DNA from: Gammaproteobacteria bacterium
GTDB lineage: Bacteria; Pseudomonadota; Gammaproteobacteria; GRL18
Direction of reading: 5' to 3'
NCBI GenBank assembly: GCA_016744995.1
Contig: JADGDG010000001.1
Span: 102,011 to 166,010, forward strand
Length of the DNA stretch: 64,000 bases
The position numbers and the translations under genes were made by a program. Shown here in pieces: positions 27,286 to 37,918 of this stretch (position 1 is its first letter; every line of letters starts with the position of its first letter). The notes below the pieces were generated by a model. That model ran no database searches. It was not told where the DNA came from and saw nothing but the letters and a program-made list of their open reading frames with translations.

Positions 27286-28305
27286 TGTGTGATTCATAGA
27301 CATCGTTTCAATTTTCTCAGCTTTAAATCTAACCTATAATTGGGATTTTGTATACGCTCATTTTCGATATGGTAATCTTTATGAGTGTCTTCCTTAAAGG
27401 GAGTTTTATCGGCTAACTCGAAGTACTTTTCCATTGGGAATTTACCATTATGAGCACTGTGTGGTCGATCCCAGTTGTAATAATGTTGCCACTCAGCCAA
27501 TTGTTCATGCAATGATTCAGAATCTATATCTGTAATCGAGTAAAATTCTGTTTTATCCGTACCTTGAGAACGTTCAACTTTCCCATTTAAGTGGGGAGAG
27601 CCTGGTTTATTAGGTCGAAATTTAATCGTATATTTTTTCAGTTTTTCCTGAACTTTAACGGCGAAAAATTCAGTACCACGATCGGTTTGAATACGCTGAA
27701 TAGGAAATGGCATTTCTTCTATCAAACAATCAAGAAAGTCTAATGTATTAGCAGCGGTTCTGCGGCGATAAATTCTTAAAACTCTACAACGGGTACAATC
27801 ATCTATTGATGTGTATTGATAAATCCCTGGTGCAAGCTTACAGGTGTCCATCTGGACACGATCACCAGGAATGGGTCTCTGATAACGAATAAAATCCTTT
27901 TTCCTACGAAATTTCTTTATGGGTTTAACATTGTTCTTCTTAAGAATTTTATGAATAGTTGCCAGTGATAATGAAATCTTATGAAGGCGTTTTAACTCAC
28001 TCTGTATCCGCCTTGCTCCCAAGTTTCTTGATGTTCGCAACTCGAGGATAAGTGACTCTTCCTTATTAGAAGCTTTTCTATTTGGAGAGCTGTGTGGACG
28101 CCGACTTTGGCTTTCCAGACCAGCAATTCCTAACTCAGAATATCGACGCCACCACTTCCTTAGAGTTGGCCTGGAAATACCGCATCGACGACAGACAAAA
28201 CCAGCATTACCTGTCTGCTCATAAAGTTTAACCCACTTTAATCTTTGTTGAATTTCTCTGTTCATAATACCCCATTATAGTGAAAGGATGTCTATGAATC
28301 ACACA
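27286..28305 (-). mobile_element. IS481-family insertion sequence, 1020 bp
   Basis: Terminal inverted repeats TGTGTGATTCATAGACATC are perfect over 19 bases at both ends (27286-27304 and 28287-28305). One transposase gene fills the element. No target duplication is visible: the left flank ends CACTTG and the right flank starts GGTAT. The right end lies inside vapC; the missing vapC end is not found on the left side, so a flanking deletion or rearrangement probably followed insertion. Confidence 0.93.
27294..28265 (-). CDS. IS481-family transposase
   Basis: A 323-residue DDE transposase. The N-terminal helix-turn-helix (about 1-60) contains KWVKLYEQTGNAGFVCRRCGIS and a second HTH follows. In the catalytic core the first Asp is in VQMDTCKL, the second in IQTDRGTEF and the Glu in NGKVERSQGTDK. 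The end has the YNWDRPHSAHNGK motif. The gene is intact from ATG to stop and fills the element between the terminal repeats, so it could be active. Confidence 0.95.
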   Translation of the reverse strand: MNREIQQRLKWVKLYEQTGNAGFVCRRCGISRPTLRKWWRRYSELGIAGLESQSRRPHSSPNRKASNKEESLILELRTSRNLGARRIQSELKRLHKISLSLATIHKILKKNNVKPIKKFRRKKDFIRYQRPIPGDRVQMDTCKLAPGIYQYTSIDDCTRCRVLRIYRRRTAANTLDFLDCLIEEMPFPIQRIQTDRGTEFFAVKVQEKLKKYTIKFRPNKPGSPHLNGKVERSQGTDKTEFYSITDIDSESLHEQLAEWQHYYNWDRPHSAHNGKFPMEKYFELADKTPFKEDTHKDYHIENERIQNPNYRLDLKLRKLKRCL

Positions 28306-28578
28306 GGTATATCAATGCCATTTGAACCTGATTTCAAACAAGAAACTTGATAGTCTCTAATTTCTTCCCAATCAGGATGCATATGGTGTTGTTTTACCAT
28401 TTTTAATAAATTTATTATTTTTTTTTCTTGTTTTACAATGAGGAGAGGTAATAATTCTGTAAGAATCAGATCATTAATTACAATCAAATTTTCATCAATT
28501 AAAAAATCCAATTTTTCTGATTTATCTCCAGAGCGAAAATAATCAATCCACACAGAAGTATCTACTAACTACTTCCAT
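28306..28578 (-). pseudogene. vapC: vapC PIN-domain toxin remnant, frameshifted and cut by the insertion sequence
   Basis: The preserved part encodes VDTSVWIDYFRSGDK with the PIN-domain acidic residues, then a helical middle and CLKSGSNGIDIP, where the IS starts. The C-terminal third (the DLLIA region) is missing. The ATG at 28578 overlaps the vapB stop and reads MEVV, but the PIN frame is shifted there. The coding sequence looks two bases short in a T run (GTTAGTAGAT where GTTTTAGTAGAT would fit). Two independent lesions make the toxin inactive. Confidence 0.8.
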
Positions 28579-28772
28579 TATGATCTGTCTCTAATTGCAT
28601 CTAGATCAATGTCTAAATTAATTTTACCTTTAAATTTTTTTAGTTCAGATAATTCTGATTTTCTAATAAGCTCTTGAAGTGCAAACGTAATTACTTTTGT
28701 TTTTGTTTTTATATGTGAAACAGACATTGCTTCAAGTAAAAGCTCTTCTGGCAAATCTAGTGTTGTTCTCAT
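28578..28772 (-). CDS. vapB: VapB-type antitoxin (ribbon-helix-helix)
   Basis: A 64-residue protein starting MRTTLDLPEELL, a ribbon-helix-helix start typical of VapB antitoxins. A helix VITFALQELIRKSEL follows, and an acidic tail (INLDIDLDAIRDRS) would bind the toxin. The longer open frame back to 28871 is rejected because the ATG at 28772 has GGAG eight bases upstream and matches the family N terminus. Its stop overlaps the vapC start by one base. With the toxin destroyed, it is an orphan antitoxin. Confidence 0.8.
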   Translation of the reverse strand: MRTTLDLPEELLLEAMSVSHIKTKTKVITFALQELIRKSELSELKKFKGKINLDIDLDAIRDRS

Positions 28773-28853
28773 CTTGTTTACTCCAGTTTGCATGCATAGA
28801 ATTGCACTTTTATGCATAATTATCAAGATAGTAGGAGTGATGTAGTTTTGTGT

Positions 28854-28927
28854 ACCCAACGCCAAAATCATCGGGGTGTCTTTTAGCCTCTGATGAATTT
28901 TTTTATTATCTTTCTATCGTTCAGTTT
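28854..28927 (-). other. Possible degenerate attC-like site after higA
   Basis: On the minus strand the right half GGCGTTGGGT fits the GTTRRRY core of attC sites. An inner stem CATCAGAGG/CCCCGATG is present. The left half (AACGATAGAAAG) pairs only weakly. It lies exactly between higA and vapB, where a cassette boundary would be expected. Evidence is weaker than for the other three sites. Confidence 0.35.
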
Positions 28928-29285
28928 AAGCAATATCAGCTAATAGGCTTTCGTATGGAATGTTTAGCCCATCATGTAGACGTTTAACCATGCGCAGACT
29001 TAAAGGACGTTTTTTATTTAGTATTTCTGACACTCTTCCACTGCTCCCAATAAAAGTTTCTAAATCTCTAGCGGTTAAACCCTGTTGTTCCATTCTAAAC
29101 TTTATTGCTTCTATAGGGTTAGGAGGACTAATAGGGTAATGCTTATTCTCATAAGCTTCTATCAAAGTGACTAAAATCTCCATTTCATCAGATTCTTCAG
29201 TACCTTTTTTAGATTGAAACACCACCTCTAATTGACGGAAGGCAGCTTTTAAGTCTTTATCATTTCGGATTGGTTTAATATTCAT
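28926..29285 (-). CDS. higA: HigA-type antitoxin (XRE helix-turn-helix)
   Basis: A 119-residue protein. The N-terminal half is helical (LKAAFRQLEVVFQSKKGT), and the C-terminal half is an XRE DNA-binding domain with IKFRMEQQGLTARDLETFIGSSGRVSEILNKKRPLSLRMVKRLHDGL. It neutralises HigB and represses the operon. Its start overlaps the end of higB by 11 bases, the usual toxin-first order of higBA. Confidence 0.9.
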   Translation of the reverse strand: MNIKPIRNDKDLKAAFRQLEVVFQSKKGTEESDEMEILVTLIEAYENKHYPISPPNPIEAIKFRMEQQGLTARDLETFIGSSGRVSEILNKKRPLSLRMVKRLHDGLNIPYESLLADIA

Positions 29286-29583
29286 TTACATTCTCGACTG
29301 AAATTTTATCGTATTGAGCATGAGTACCTATAAATTTTACCCAAACAATACCAGCTTGATATTGAATTTCGACTACTAGTCGGTATTTATTGCCACCAAT
29401 ATTAAAAACCACTCGATTGTTTCCGCATATACTTGCGTTACCATATTGATTTTTTACATCTCGTGGTGATAACCAATTTGCTTTTATGGTTTCTTCATAC
29501 CAACTTTCAAGTGAACCTTTTGAATCACCATATGCTGGTTGCTCCCAGAATTTTCTTATAGTGCTTTTAGCAATCACTCTCAT
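29275..29583 (-). CDS. higB: HigB-type mRNA interferase toxin
   Basis: A 102-residue RelE-superfamily toxin with IRKFWEQPAYGDSKGSLESWY, the core NNRVVFNIGGNKYRLVVEIQYQAGIVWVKFIGTHAQYDKI and a short acidic tail. HigB cleaves mRNA on the ribosome. The gene is complete and preceded by a clear promoter with an operator between -10 and the start codon. A self-promoted toxin-antitoxin pair is typical for toxin cassettes in integrons. Confidence 0.9.
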   Translation of the reverse strand: MRVIAKSTIRKFWEQPAYGDSKGSLESWYEETIKANWLSPRDVKNQYGNASICGNNRVVFNIGGNKYRLVVEIQYQAGIVWVKFIGTHAQYDKISVENVNEY

Positions 29584-29595
29584 AACTTACATTTA

Positions 29596-29641
29596 TCTCC
29601 CATATGGGGAGAATTATAATCAAAATACTAAATTTAATCAA
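29596..29641 (-). promoter_or_regulatory. higBA promoter and probable HigA operator
   Basis: On the minus strand -35 TTGATT (29636-29641) and -10 TATAAT (29613-29618) are exactly 17 bases apart. An inverted repeat TCTCCC-N5-GGGAGA (29596-29612) follows directly and ends 12 bases before the higB ATG. Repressor binding there would block the transcript start. Confidence 0.8.
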
Positions 29642-29684
29642 TAAAAACTGTGAAATTATGAAGAGAACTAGAATTTGTCCAAAG

Positions 29685-29741
29685 ATATAACGCTTAAACC
29701 ACTGGTTCGTCTCTTTGCATCCAGTACATTTTTTGGTTATG
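29685..29741 (-). other. attC-like site overlapping the end of the 78-residue gene
   Basis: Exactly 57 bases, running on the minus strand from CATAAC to GTTATAT. The inner arms TACTGG/CCAGT(GG) pair around a 15-base loop and the outer arms ATAAC/GTTAT pair, as in short attC sites. It overlaps the last codons of the upstream gene and is followed by the higBA cassette. Confidence 0.45.
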
Positions 29742-29930
29742 TGCTTTGTTTAATTCTGAAAATTTAGGGAAGTTTTCCCAAATTTCTTTTATATTGCTAC
29801 CCCATAGATGGTTAATTAAATGAATGTGATTCCCTTCAACCCAATGGTTATCAGATGTGTCAGAATCACACTCTGAAAAGTAAATAAGATGCCAATCATT
29901 GTCTTTTATAAAAAAGTGGAATATTGCCAA
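29694..29930 (-). CDS. Small hypothetical protein, cassette-like
   Basis: A 78-residue protein that I do not recognise. It is rich in aromatic and histidine residues (FHFFIKDNDWHLIYFSE, HWVEGNHIHLINHLWG) and has no membrane segment. Composition and single-gene setting next to an attC-like site fit the many unknown proteins carried by integron cassettes. No ribosome binding site is obvious. The gene is short, so it may not be expressed. Confidence 0.5.
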   Translation of the reverse strand: MAIFHFFIKDNDWHLIYFSECDSDTSDNHWVEGNHIHLINHLWGSNIKEIWENFPKFSELNKAHNQKMYWMQRDEPVV

Positions 29931-29986
29931 TCTGCTTTTTTTGTTATTTGATGTGTTTTTCTTATAAACTTTTGTTGTAATTCTTT

Positions 29987-30208
29987 TTAATTTTCTATTT
30001 TATTACTTGTGTTTAATGATTGAATCTCTTTATCACTTGGTGATATGTCTTCTGGACATATCATTTCTTGTTTTCTATGGTAGGAGTACCCTAAATGTTC
30101 ACAGCCAACGATTGCTTCAAACAGCACTCCTCCAGTAATTGTGAGCCCAGCCGAATACTTCTTGAGTTTGTTCTTTTTGGAAAAACCAAAAATCTTTATA
30201 TTTAGATA
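29987..30208 (-). pseudogene. Fragment of an unrecognised gene without a start codon
   Basis: An open frame of 73 codons with protein-like composition (KKNKLKKYSAGLTITGG, VLFEAIVGCEHLGYSYH, CPEDISPSDKEIQSL) stops at 29987. It opens right after a TAA and has no ATG, GTG or TTG in its first half. It looks like the end of a gene whose beginning was lost or mutated. I do not recognise the family. It lies between the small cassette gene and the right-hand hairpin repeat. Confidence 0.4.
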
Positions 30209-30316
30209 TTACTGCTTTGAAGAATTTAACTCAAAAGATAAATTATGCTCAATGGGCTATAGGCTGACAGATTAAGCATTTGCTAATACTCCCTGACATT
30301 TAGTATGAATATTACT

Positions 30317-30600
30317 GAGCTAGAGTGCTGTTGCTGTTGCTGTTTCTTTGCTTTTGGACAACACCAGTGAGGACAACTGAGGTAGAAGAGTGTACGCGAG
30401 ACTGGTTCGTCTAACTGGGGTGTTTGGAGCCATGGACGGCGACAGCAAGCGTTACATGGACGTACCAGAAGCGTCCCCAGCTAGACGAATCAGTGTCGGG
30501 TGCAATCGGCAGATTCAGCACTTCGTCCGAACGCCCTCTTCTTTTGACCTTCGAACACCAATGAATTACGCCCAGGTAGAAGTCCCCTTCAGGGCCACTA
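30317..30600. repeat. Hairpin repeat, right border of the accessory region (hairpin D)
   Basis: An inverted copy relative to 25044-25262 that matches the right half of the 18-kb element: GAGCTAGAG start, TTTCTTTGCTTTTGGACAAC, then the hairpin with arms 30391-30420 and 30475-30504. A 54-base loop nearly identical to those of hairpins A and B follows, then TTCGTCCGAACGCC and an outer end with AATTACGCCCAGG. It ends about 30 bases before the hemE stop codon. Open frames inside it are not genes. Confidence 0.88.
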
Positions 30601-30631
30601 TGGTCATATAACAGATATTTAGAGAGCTAAT

Positions 30632-31696
30632 CTACTGATGATACTGTGTACTATGCTCATGAACTGCATCAATAAACACACCCACATTATCAGGGTCAAT
30701 ATGCTGATGAATACCATGGCCCAGATTAAAGACATGTCCATTGCCTTTGCCATAACTTTCCAGAACGATTTTAACTTCCTGCTCAATGCGCTCAGGTTTT
30801 GCATACAGGATACTTGGATCCATATTGCCCTGCAGTGCCACTTTATCGCCAACACGAGCACGGGCATCCGCTAAATCTAAAGTCCAGTCTACGCCTAATG
30901 CATCACAGCCAGTCTCAGCCATAACTTCTAACCAGCCACCTGCGCCCTTGGAAAAGAGAACAATCGGTACCGTTCTGCCATCGTTGCTGCGTGTAACACC
31001 GTCAACAATCTGCTGCATATAACGCAGGGAAAATTCTTTATAATCTCTGGGAGTCAAAACACCGCCCCAGGTATCAAAAACCATAACAGCCTGGGCACCA
31101 GCGGCTATTTGAGCATTGAGGTAAGAGATCACAGATTGAGCCAGAGTATCCAGCAACTTATGCATGGTTTGCGGCTCATCAAACATCATGCCTTTTACCT
31201 TACCAAATTCTTTAGTTGAACCACCTTCAACCATATAGGTAGCCAGAGTCCAGGGACTGCCTGAAAAACCAATCAGGGGCACACGACCATCCAGTTCTTT
31301 ACGAATAGTACGTACTGCATTCATCACATACTGAAGCTCACCCTCTGGATCAGGTATGCCAAGTGCATCAACATCGCTGGCAGAGCGGATAGGTTTATCA
31401 AACTTAGGTCCTTCACCCTGAGCAAAACGCAGTTGCAGACCCATAGCATCAGGGATAGTTAAAATATCAGAAAATAGAATCGCCGCATCCAGATCATAGC
31501 GTTCCAGAGGCTGAAGAGTCACTTCACAGGCCAGTTCAGCATTCATGCATAAATCCATAAAGCTGCCCGCCTTTTCACGGGTCGCACGATATTCTGGAAG
31601 ATAACGACCAGCCTGACGCATCATCCAGACAGGCGTTTTGTCAACAGGTTGGCGCAACAGGGCTTTAAGAAAACGATCGTTCTTCAATTCACTCAT
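30632..31696 (-). CDS. hemE: Uroporphyrinogen decarboxylase
   Basis: A 354-residue cytoplasmic enzyme that decarboxylates uroporphyrinogen III to coproporphyrinogen III in heme synthesis. The N-terminal [16 protein letters not shown] signature (near 22-37), [14 protein letters not shown] with the essential Asp, [17 protein letters not shown] and the C-terminal [16 protein letters not shown] are all intact. It is the last gene of the gltB-gltD-hemE run on this strand, as in Pseudomonas. The accessory region begins directly after it. Confidence 0.98.
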   Translation of the reverse strand: MSELKNDRFLKALLRQPVDKTPVWMMRQAGRYLPEYRATREKAGSFMDLCMNAELACEVTLQPLERYDLDAAILFSDILTIPDAMGLQLRFAQGEGPKFDKPIRSASDVDALGIPDPEGELQYVMNAVRTIRKELDGRVPLIGFSGSPWTLATYMVEGGSTKEFGKVKGMMFDEPQTMHKLLDTLAQSVISYLNAQIAAGAQAVMVFDTWGGVLTPRDYKEFSLRYMQQIVDGVTRSNDGRTVPIVLFSKGAGGWLEVMAETGCDALGVDWTLDLADARARVGDKVALQGNMDPSILYAKPERIEQEVKIVLESYGKGNGHVFNLGHGIHQHIDPDNVGVFIDAVHEHSTQYHQ

Positions 31697-31746
31697 TTAT
31701 GTTTTTCCCGGGAAGAGATTTATTTAAAATAGAAATTTATTCAGGC

Positions 31747-33162
<1,416 letters not shown>

Positions 33163-33220
33163 TTAAACTTTTTTGTAACAACTCATTTGTAGCAACACTT
33201 ATTAACGTTAAACCCTAGAA

Positions 33221-36200
33221 TTAAGCGGCTTCATTAGAGAGCGTTTCTAACAAACTCTCTATTGATGCAGCTTTAGGTTTCACTAACCAGAACTTAGAAC
33301 TCAGCTCTGCAAAATCATCCAGAACCGATTGCCCCCATTCACTGCCCGTTGCCTGTACAAATTCTTCAATCTTACCTTTCAGGTAGTGCCGGTGTGCTTC
33401 CATCTGTTCACTGCCGATTCGGTTAATGTCAATAAGCTCATGATTATAACGATCAACAAATTTATTATCCTGATCCAGGACATAAGCAAAACCACCGGTC
33501 ATACCGGCACCAAAGTTAAGACCTGTCTCACCCAGTACAGTGACAACACCACCAGTCATATATTCACAACCATGGTCACCAATGCCCTCAACGACAGCAT
33601 GTGCACCTGAGTTACGAACACCAAAGCGTTCACCGGCCAGACCTGCAGCTAATAATAAACCGCCTGTCGCACCATAAAGGCAGGTATTACCCATAATTGC
33701 GGCTGCATTACTCTTAAATGATGTACCACAAGCCTGATTAATAACAATCCTGCCCCCAGCCATTCCTTTACCCACATAGTCATTGGCATCACCTTCAAGC
33801 TCCAGATGCAGACCTCCGGCATTCCAGACGCCCAGGCTTTGTCCAGCAGAGCCGGTCATCTTAATGGTGATTGGTGTATCACTCATACCCAGATTACCAT
33901 GTCGTGAAGCTATCTCACCAGAAAGACGTGCACCGATAGAACGGTCAGTATTCATGACATTAAACTGAAAAACACCACCGGTTTTATTTTCAATTGCAGA
34001 CAACGTTTCTGCCACCATTTTTTCAGCCGTCTCACCCTTATCATAGGGGGCATTTTTTGGCTCATGGCAAAATCTCGGCTTAGTCTGATCAGACACTGTT
34101 TTTAATAGCGGTGACAGATCAATATGGGATTGACGATCAGTACTGCCTGCAATAATTTCCAGTAAATCAGTACGGCCGATTAAATCTTCTAATTTGCTGA
34201 CACCCAGTGATGCCATCCATTCCCGTGTTTCTTCAGCAACAAATTTGAAGTAGTTCATCACCATTTCAACTTTACCGATAAAGTGGTGCTGGCGAAGCTC
34301 GACATTTTGAGTTGCAACGCCCATAGCACAAGTATTCAGGTGACAGATGCGTAGGTACTTACAGCCCATAGCAATCATGGGTGCAGTACCAAAACCAAAG
34401 CTTTCAGCCCCTAATATAGCGGCTTTGACAATATCAAGACCAGTTTTTAAACCACCATCGGCCTGCAGACGAATTTTACCGCGTAAATCATTGGCACATA
34501 GTGCTTGTTGTGTCTCACTCAGGCCCAATTCAAAAGGCGAACCTGCATATTTAACCGATGCAAGCGGACTGGCAGCAGTGCCGCCATCATAACCTGAGAT
34601 TGTGATTAAATCTGCATAGGCTTTTGCCACACCGGCAGCAATGGTACCAACACCAGGTTCCGAAACCAGCTTCACTGAAACCAGGGCATCAGGATTGACT
34701 TGTTTCAGGTCATAAATTAGTTGTGATAAATCCTCAATTGAGTAAATATCATGATGTGGTGGAGGTGAAATCAGCGTCACGCCGGGCACAGAATAGCGTT
34801 GCCTGGCAATATTAATGTCGACTTTATGTCCCGGTAACTGGCCGCCTTCTCCGGGCTTAGCACCCTGAGCCACTTTAATCTGCAAAACTTCAGCATTGAC
34901 CAGATAGTGGGGAGTAACACCAAAACGGCCGGAAGCAATTTGTTTAATCTTGGACACTTTAAGGGTATTAAAACGTACTGGATCTTCACCACCTTCACCG
35001 GAGTTAGAGCGAGCACCCAGACGATTCATAGCTTCAGCCAGTGTTTCGTGAGCTTCTGGTGATAATGCCCCTAAGGACATGGCCGCACTGTCAAAACGTT
35101 TGAACATGTTTTCAATCGGTTCAACTTCATCAAGCGGAATAGCATCAATGTCTTCACGCAGTTTCAGCAAGTCGCGCAGGGTTGCCACTGGCCGCTGATT
35201 AACTTCATCTGCATATTTTCTATAAAGACTATAATCACCTGACTGCACAGCCTGCTGCATATACAGAACCACATCTGGATTATAGGCATGATATTCACCA
35301 CCATGAACATAGCGGTAGATACCACCATGATCATTCGTTTTACGAGGGTTCCAGGCAACTTTATTCAACAAGCGCTGATCCGAATCAAAATGCTTGAAAC
35401 CTGCTCCGGCAATACGGCTGGTAGTTCCTTTAAAGCACATATCAGTGACTTCTTCATCAATACCGATCGCCTCAAATAACTGTGACCCGCGATAGCTGGC
35501 AATGGTTGAAATCCCCATTTTGGACATGACTTTATATAAGCCTTTATTGATCCCTTTACGGTAAGCTTTAGTCACTTTACCAATATCGGTATTTTTGATT
35601 TCATTATGCTTAATTAGCTTAGCCAATGTTTCATAGGCCATATAAGGGTAAATAGCAGATGCACCATAACCAATCAATGCCGCAAAATGATGTGGGTCAC
35701 GTGCAGTACCTGTTTTAACAATGATATTGGCATCACAACGCCTACCTTTAGCTATCAGATGGTGGTGTACTGCACCAGTAGCCATTAATGCATGCAGGGT
35801 GGTTTTATCTTTTGCCAGATTTTTATCATCTAGTACAATAATTACCTTACCATCGTTGACGGCCAGTTCTGCTTGTTGGCAAACATTTATAATGGCTTCT
35901 TTAAGTGTCAATTCCGGTGAATAATTCAGATCAATAATAACATTGGCATAATCAGGATCATCCATTTCAATAAGATTTTCATACTTGGCGCAGGACAAAA
36001 CCGGTGAATCCACCAAAAGACGCTGTGCATGTTCTGCTGTTTCTTCAAAAAGATTTTTTTCAGCCCCAAGACAAGTCTCCAAAGACATGACAATACTCTC
36101 GCGAATAGGATCAATCGGTGGATTGGTTACTTGAGCAAATTGCTGGCGAAAATAATCATAAAGGGGTCTTACTCGTGTGGAAAGCACTGCCATCGGGGTA

Positions 36201-37810
36201 TCATCACCCATTGAACCGATAGCTTCTGCCGCTGTTTCTGCCAGTACTTTGATCACATATTCTTTTTCTTCATTAGTGATCTGAAACTGCTTTTCATAAA
36301 CCTTAAAGAGCTCTTCGTCCATACAGCCGACAAGCACTGAAGGCTCAAAAAGTTCAGATTTAAGATGTCTAATACCTGCGCGCAACCATTGCTTATAAGG
36401 TTGCTGGATCTTTAAATGTTGATCAACGTCATCGGGTAGGAGTAATTCACCAGTCTGAGTATCTGCTGCTAACATTTGACCCGGTTTTAAACGTCCTTTA
36501 GCCACCACATCAGTTTCACTATAATCATAAACACCGGTTTCAGAGGCTAAGGTAATGACACAATCTGTGTAGGTTGCTTCTTTAAGACCGTTACTTCCCT
36601 GGGTATTTCGGGTGATCACATAGCGTGCAGGACGCAGACCATTTCTATCCAAAGTACAGGCAGCATAGCGGCCATCGGTCATAACGATGCCGGCAGGTCC
36701 ATCCCAGGCTTCCATGTGCATAGAGTTATATTCATAGAACGCTTTTAAATCAGAGTCCAGGGAATCAACATTTTGCCATGCGGGTGGGATCAACAGGCGC
36801 ATCGCACGAAAGATGTCCATACCACCGGCGAGTAAAGCTTCCAGCATATTATCCATACTACTGGAATCAGAACCGCTCATTGAAACCAGCGGACGTATAT
36901 CTTCCATATTGGGGATCAAGGACGTTGCAAATTTATGTCCGCGGGCAACTGACCAGTTACGATTCCCCTGAATGGTATTAATTTCGCCATTATGGGCCAG
37001 ATATCGAAAGGGCTGTGCTAATCGCCACTCTGGCCAGGTATTGGTTGAAAAACGCTGATGAAAAACACTCATGCCCGAAGCCATACGAGGATCCGTCAGA
37101 TCTTTAAAAAACTGAGGTAAAATGTCTGGCATCACCAGACCCTTGTATGAAATCACCTGTGAAGTCATTGAGGGAATATAAAAGACCTCATCGGTTTCCT
37201 GTATCGATTTTTCAGCTCGACGCCGGGCAATATACAAGTGGCGATCAAAAGCTGCCGTATCCATATCATCGGGTGCATTAACGAAAACATGCTCAATCTG
37301 CGGCAGTGATGCTTTCGCTTCTTCACCCAAGACGCTTTCATCAATGGGTACAACACGCCAGCCAGCCACTTCCAGACCTTCCTGAGATAGATCCTGCTCG
37401 ATTTTATTTCTTGCTTTTTCTGCTCTTGCTGTGTCTTGATTAAGAAAAACGACAGCCACTGCATAATTATTGCCCAGCTGAATATTTTGTTCTTTGGCCA
37501 CAGCCTGCAACAAAGCATCAGGCTTTTGCAGCAGCAGTCCACAGCCATCACCTGTTTTACCATCCGCAGAAATACCCCCGCGATGAGTCATTCGTGTTAG
37601 TGATTTAATAGCTGTATCAACGAGCCAATGACTACTGGCTCCGTCCATATGGGCGATTAGACCAAAACCGCAATTATCTTTTTCAAATGAAGGTCGATAA
37701 AGAGTGGATTCCAGTTCTTTAGGGAAATTTTGTTTCGCTGGCTCTGGTTTACTTTTTTCAAAAAAAGAAGTCTTAGAAACAGAAGGGTTAAATGGTTCAA
37801 ATGCTGGCAT
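33221..37810 (-). CDS. gltB: Glutamate synthase, large subunit
   Basis: A 1529-residue amidotransferase that makes glutamate from glutamine and 2-oxoglutarate. The class II glutaminase starts at the catalytic cysteine of [13 protein letters not shown] (near residue 47), so a propeptide of about 46 residues is removed. The central domain, FMN/3Fe-4S synthase domain ([28 protein letters not shown]) and the GXGXG beta helix at the end are present. The TTG at 37822 is rejected because the ATG at 37810 has GAGG six bases before it. With gltD it forms the GOGAT operon, which complements glnK-amtB in nitrogen assimilation. Confidence 0.97.
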   Translation of the reverse strand: MPAFEPFNPSVSKTSFFEKSKPEPAKQNFPKELESTLYRPSFEKDNCGFGLIAHMDGASSHWLVDTAIKSLTRMTHRGGISADGKTGDGCGLLLQKPDALLQAVAKEQNIQLGNNYAVAVVFLNQDTARAEKARNKIEQDLSQEGLEVAGWRVVPIDESVLGEEAKASLPQIEHVFVNAPDDMDTAAFDRHLYIARRRAEKSIQETDEVFYIPSMTSQVISYKGLVMPDILPQFFKDLTDPRMASGMSVFHQRFSTNTWPEWRLAQPFRYLAHNGEINTIQGNRNWSVARGHKFATSLIPNMEDIRPLVSMSGSDSSSMDNMLEALLAGGMDIFRAMRLLIPPAWQNVDSLDSDLKAFYEYNSMHMEAWDGPAGIVMTDGRYAACTLDRNGLRPARYVITRNTQGSNGLKEATYTDCVITLASETGVYDYSETDVVAKGRLKPGQMLAADTQTGELLLPDDVDQHLKIQQPYKQWLRAGIRHLKSELFEPSVLVGCMDEELFKVYEKQFQITNEEKEYVIKVLAETAAEAIGSMGDDTPMAVLSTRVRPLYDYFRQQFAQVTNPPIDPIRESIVMSLETCLGAEKNLFEETAEHAQRLLVDSPVLSCAKYENLIEMDDPDYANVIIDLNYSPELTLKEAIINVCQQAELAVNDGKVIIVLDDKNLAKDKTTLHALMATGAVHHHLIAKGRRCDANIIVKTGTARDPHHFAALIGYGASAIYPYMAYETLAKLIKHNEIKNTDIGKVTKAYRKGINKGLYKVMSKMGISTIASYRGSQLFEAIGIDEEVTDMCFKGTTSRIAGAGFKHFDSDQRLLNKVAWNPRKTNDHGGIYRYVHGGEYHAYNPDVVLYMQQAVQSGDYSLYRKYADEVNQRPVATLRDLLKLREDIDAIPLDEVEPIENMFKRFDSAAMSLGALSPEAHETLAEAMNRLGARSNSGEGGEDPVRFNTLKVSKIKQIASGRFGVTPHYLVNAEVLQIKVAQGAKPGEGGQLPGHKVDINIARQRYSVPGVTLISPPPHHDIYSIEDLSQLIYDLKQVNPDALVSVKLVSEPGVGTIAAGVAKAYADLITISGYDGGTAASPLASVKYAGSPFELGLSETQQALCANDLRGKIRLQADGGLKTGLDIVKAAILGAESFGFGTAPMIAMGCKYLRICHLNTCAMGVATQNVELRQHHFIGKVEMVMNYFKFVAEETREWMASLGVSKLEDLIGRTDLLEIIAGSTDRQSHIDLSPLLKTVSDQTKPRFCHEPKNAPYDKGETAEKMVAETLSAIENKTGGVFQFNVMNTDRSIGARLSGEIASRHGNLGMSDTPITIKMTGSAGQSLGVWNAGGLHLELEGDANDYVGKGMAGGRIVINQACGTSFKSNAAAIMGNTCLYGATGGLLLAAGLAGERFGVRNSGAHAVVEGIGDHGCEYMTGGVVTVLGETGLNFGAGMTGGFAYVLDQDNKFVDRYNHELIDINRIGSEQMEAHRHYLKGKIEEFVQATGSEWGQSVLDDFAELSSKFWLVKPKAASIESLLETLSNEAA

Positions 37811-37918
37811 TACAGACCTCAAGCAGTGGATATAATGAATGTAATCCTTACGCCCAACTCAAGGTTAATAATCGATGAGACGAAAGGCCCGATATTATAC
37901 CCTTTCAATCCCGTCCTG

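Noticed and set aside
27281-28310. Target-site duplication around the insertion sequence
   Set aside because: The flanking bases on the two sides do not match for any length of four or more.
28773-28871. N-terminal extension of VapB
   Set aside because: The ATG at 28772 has a good ribosome binding site and fits the family, and the extension crosses the possible attC-like boundary.
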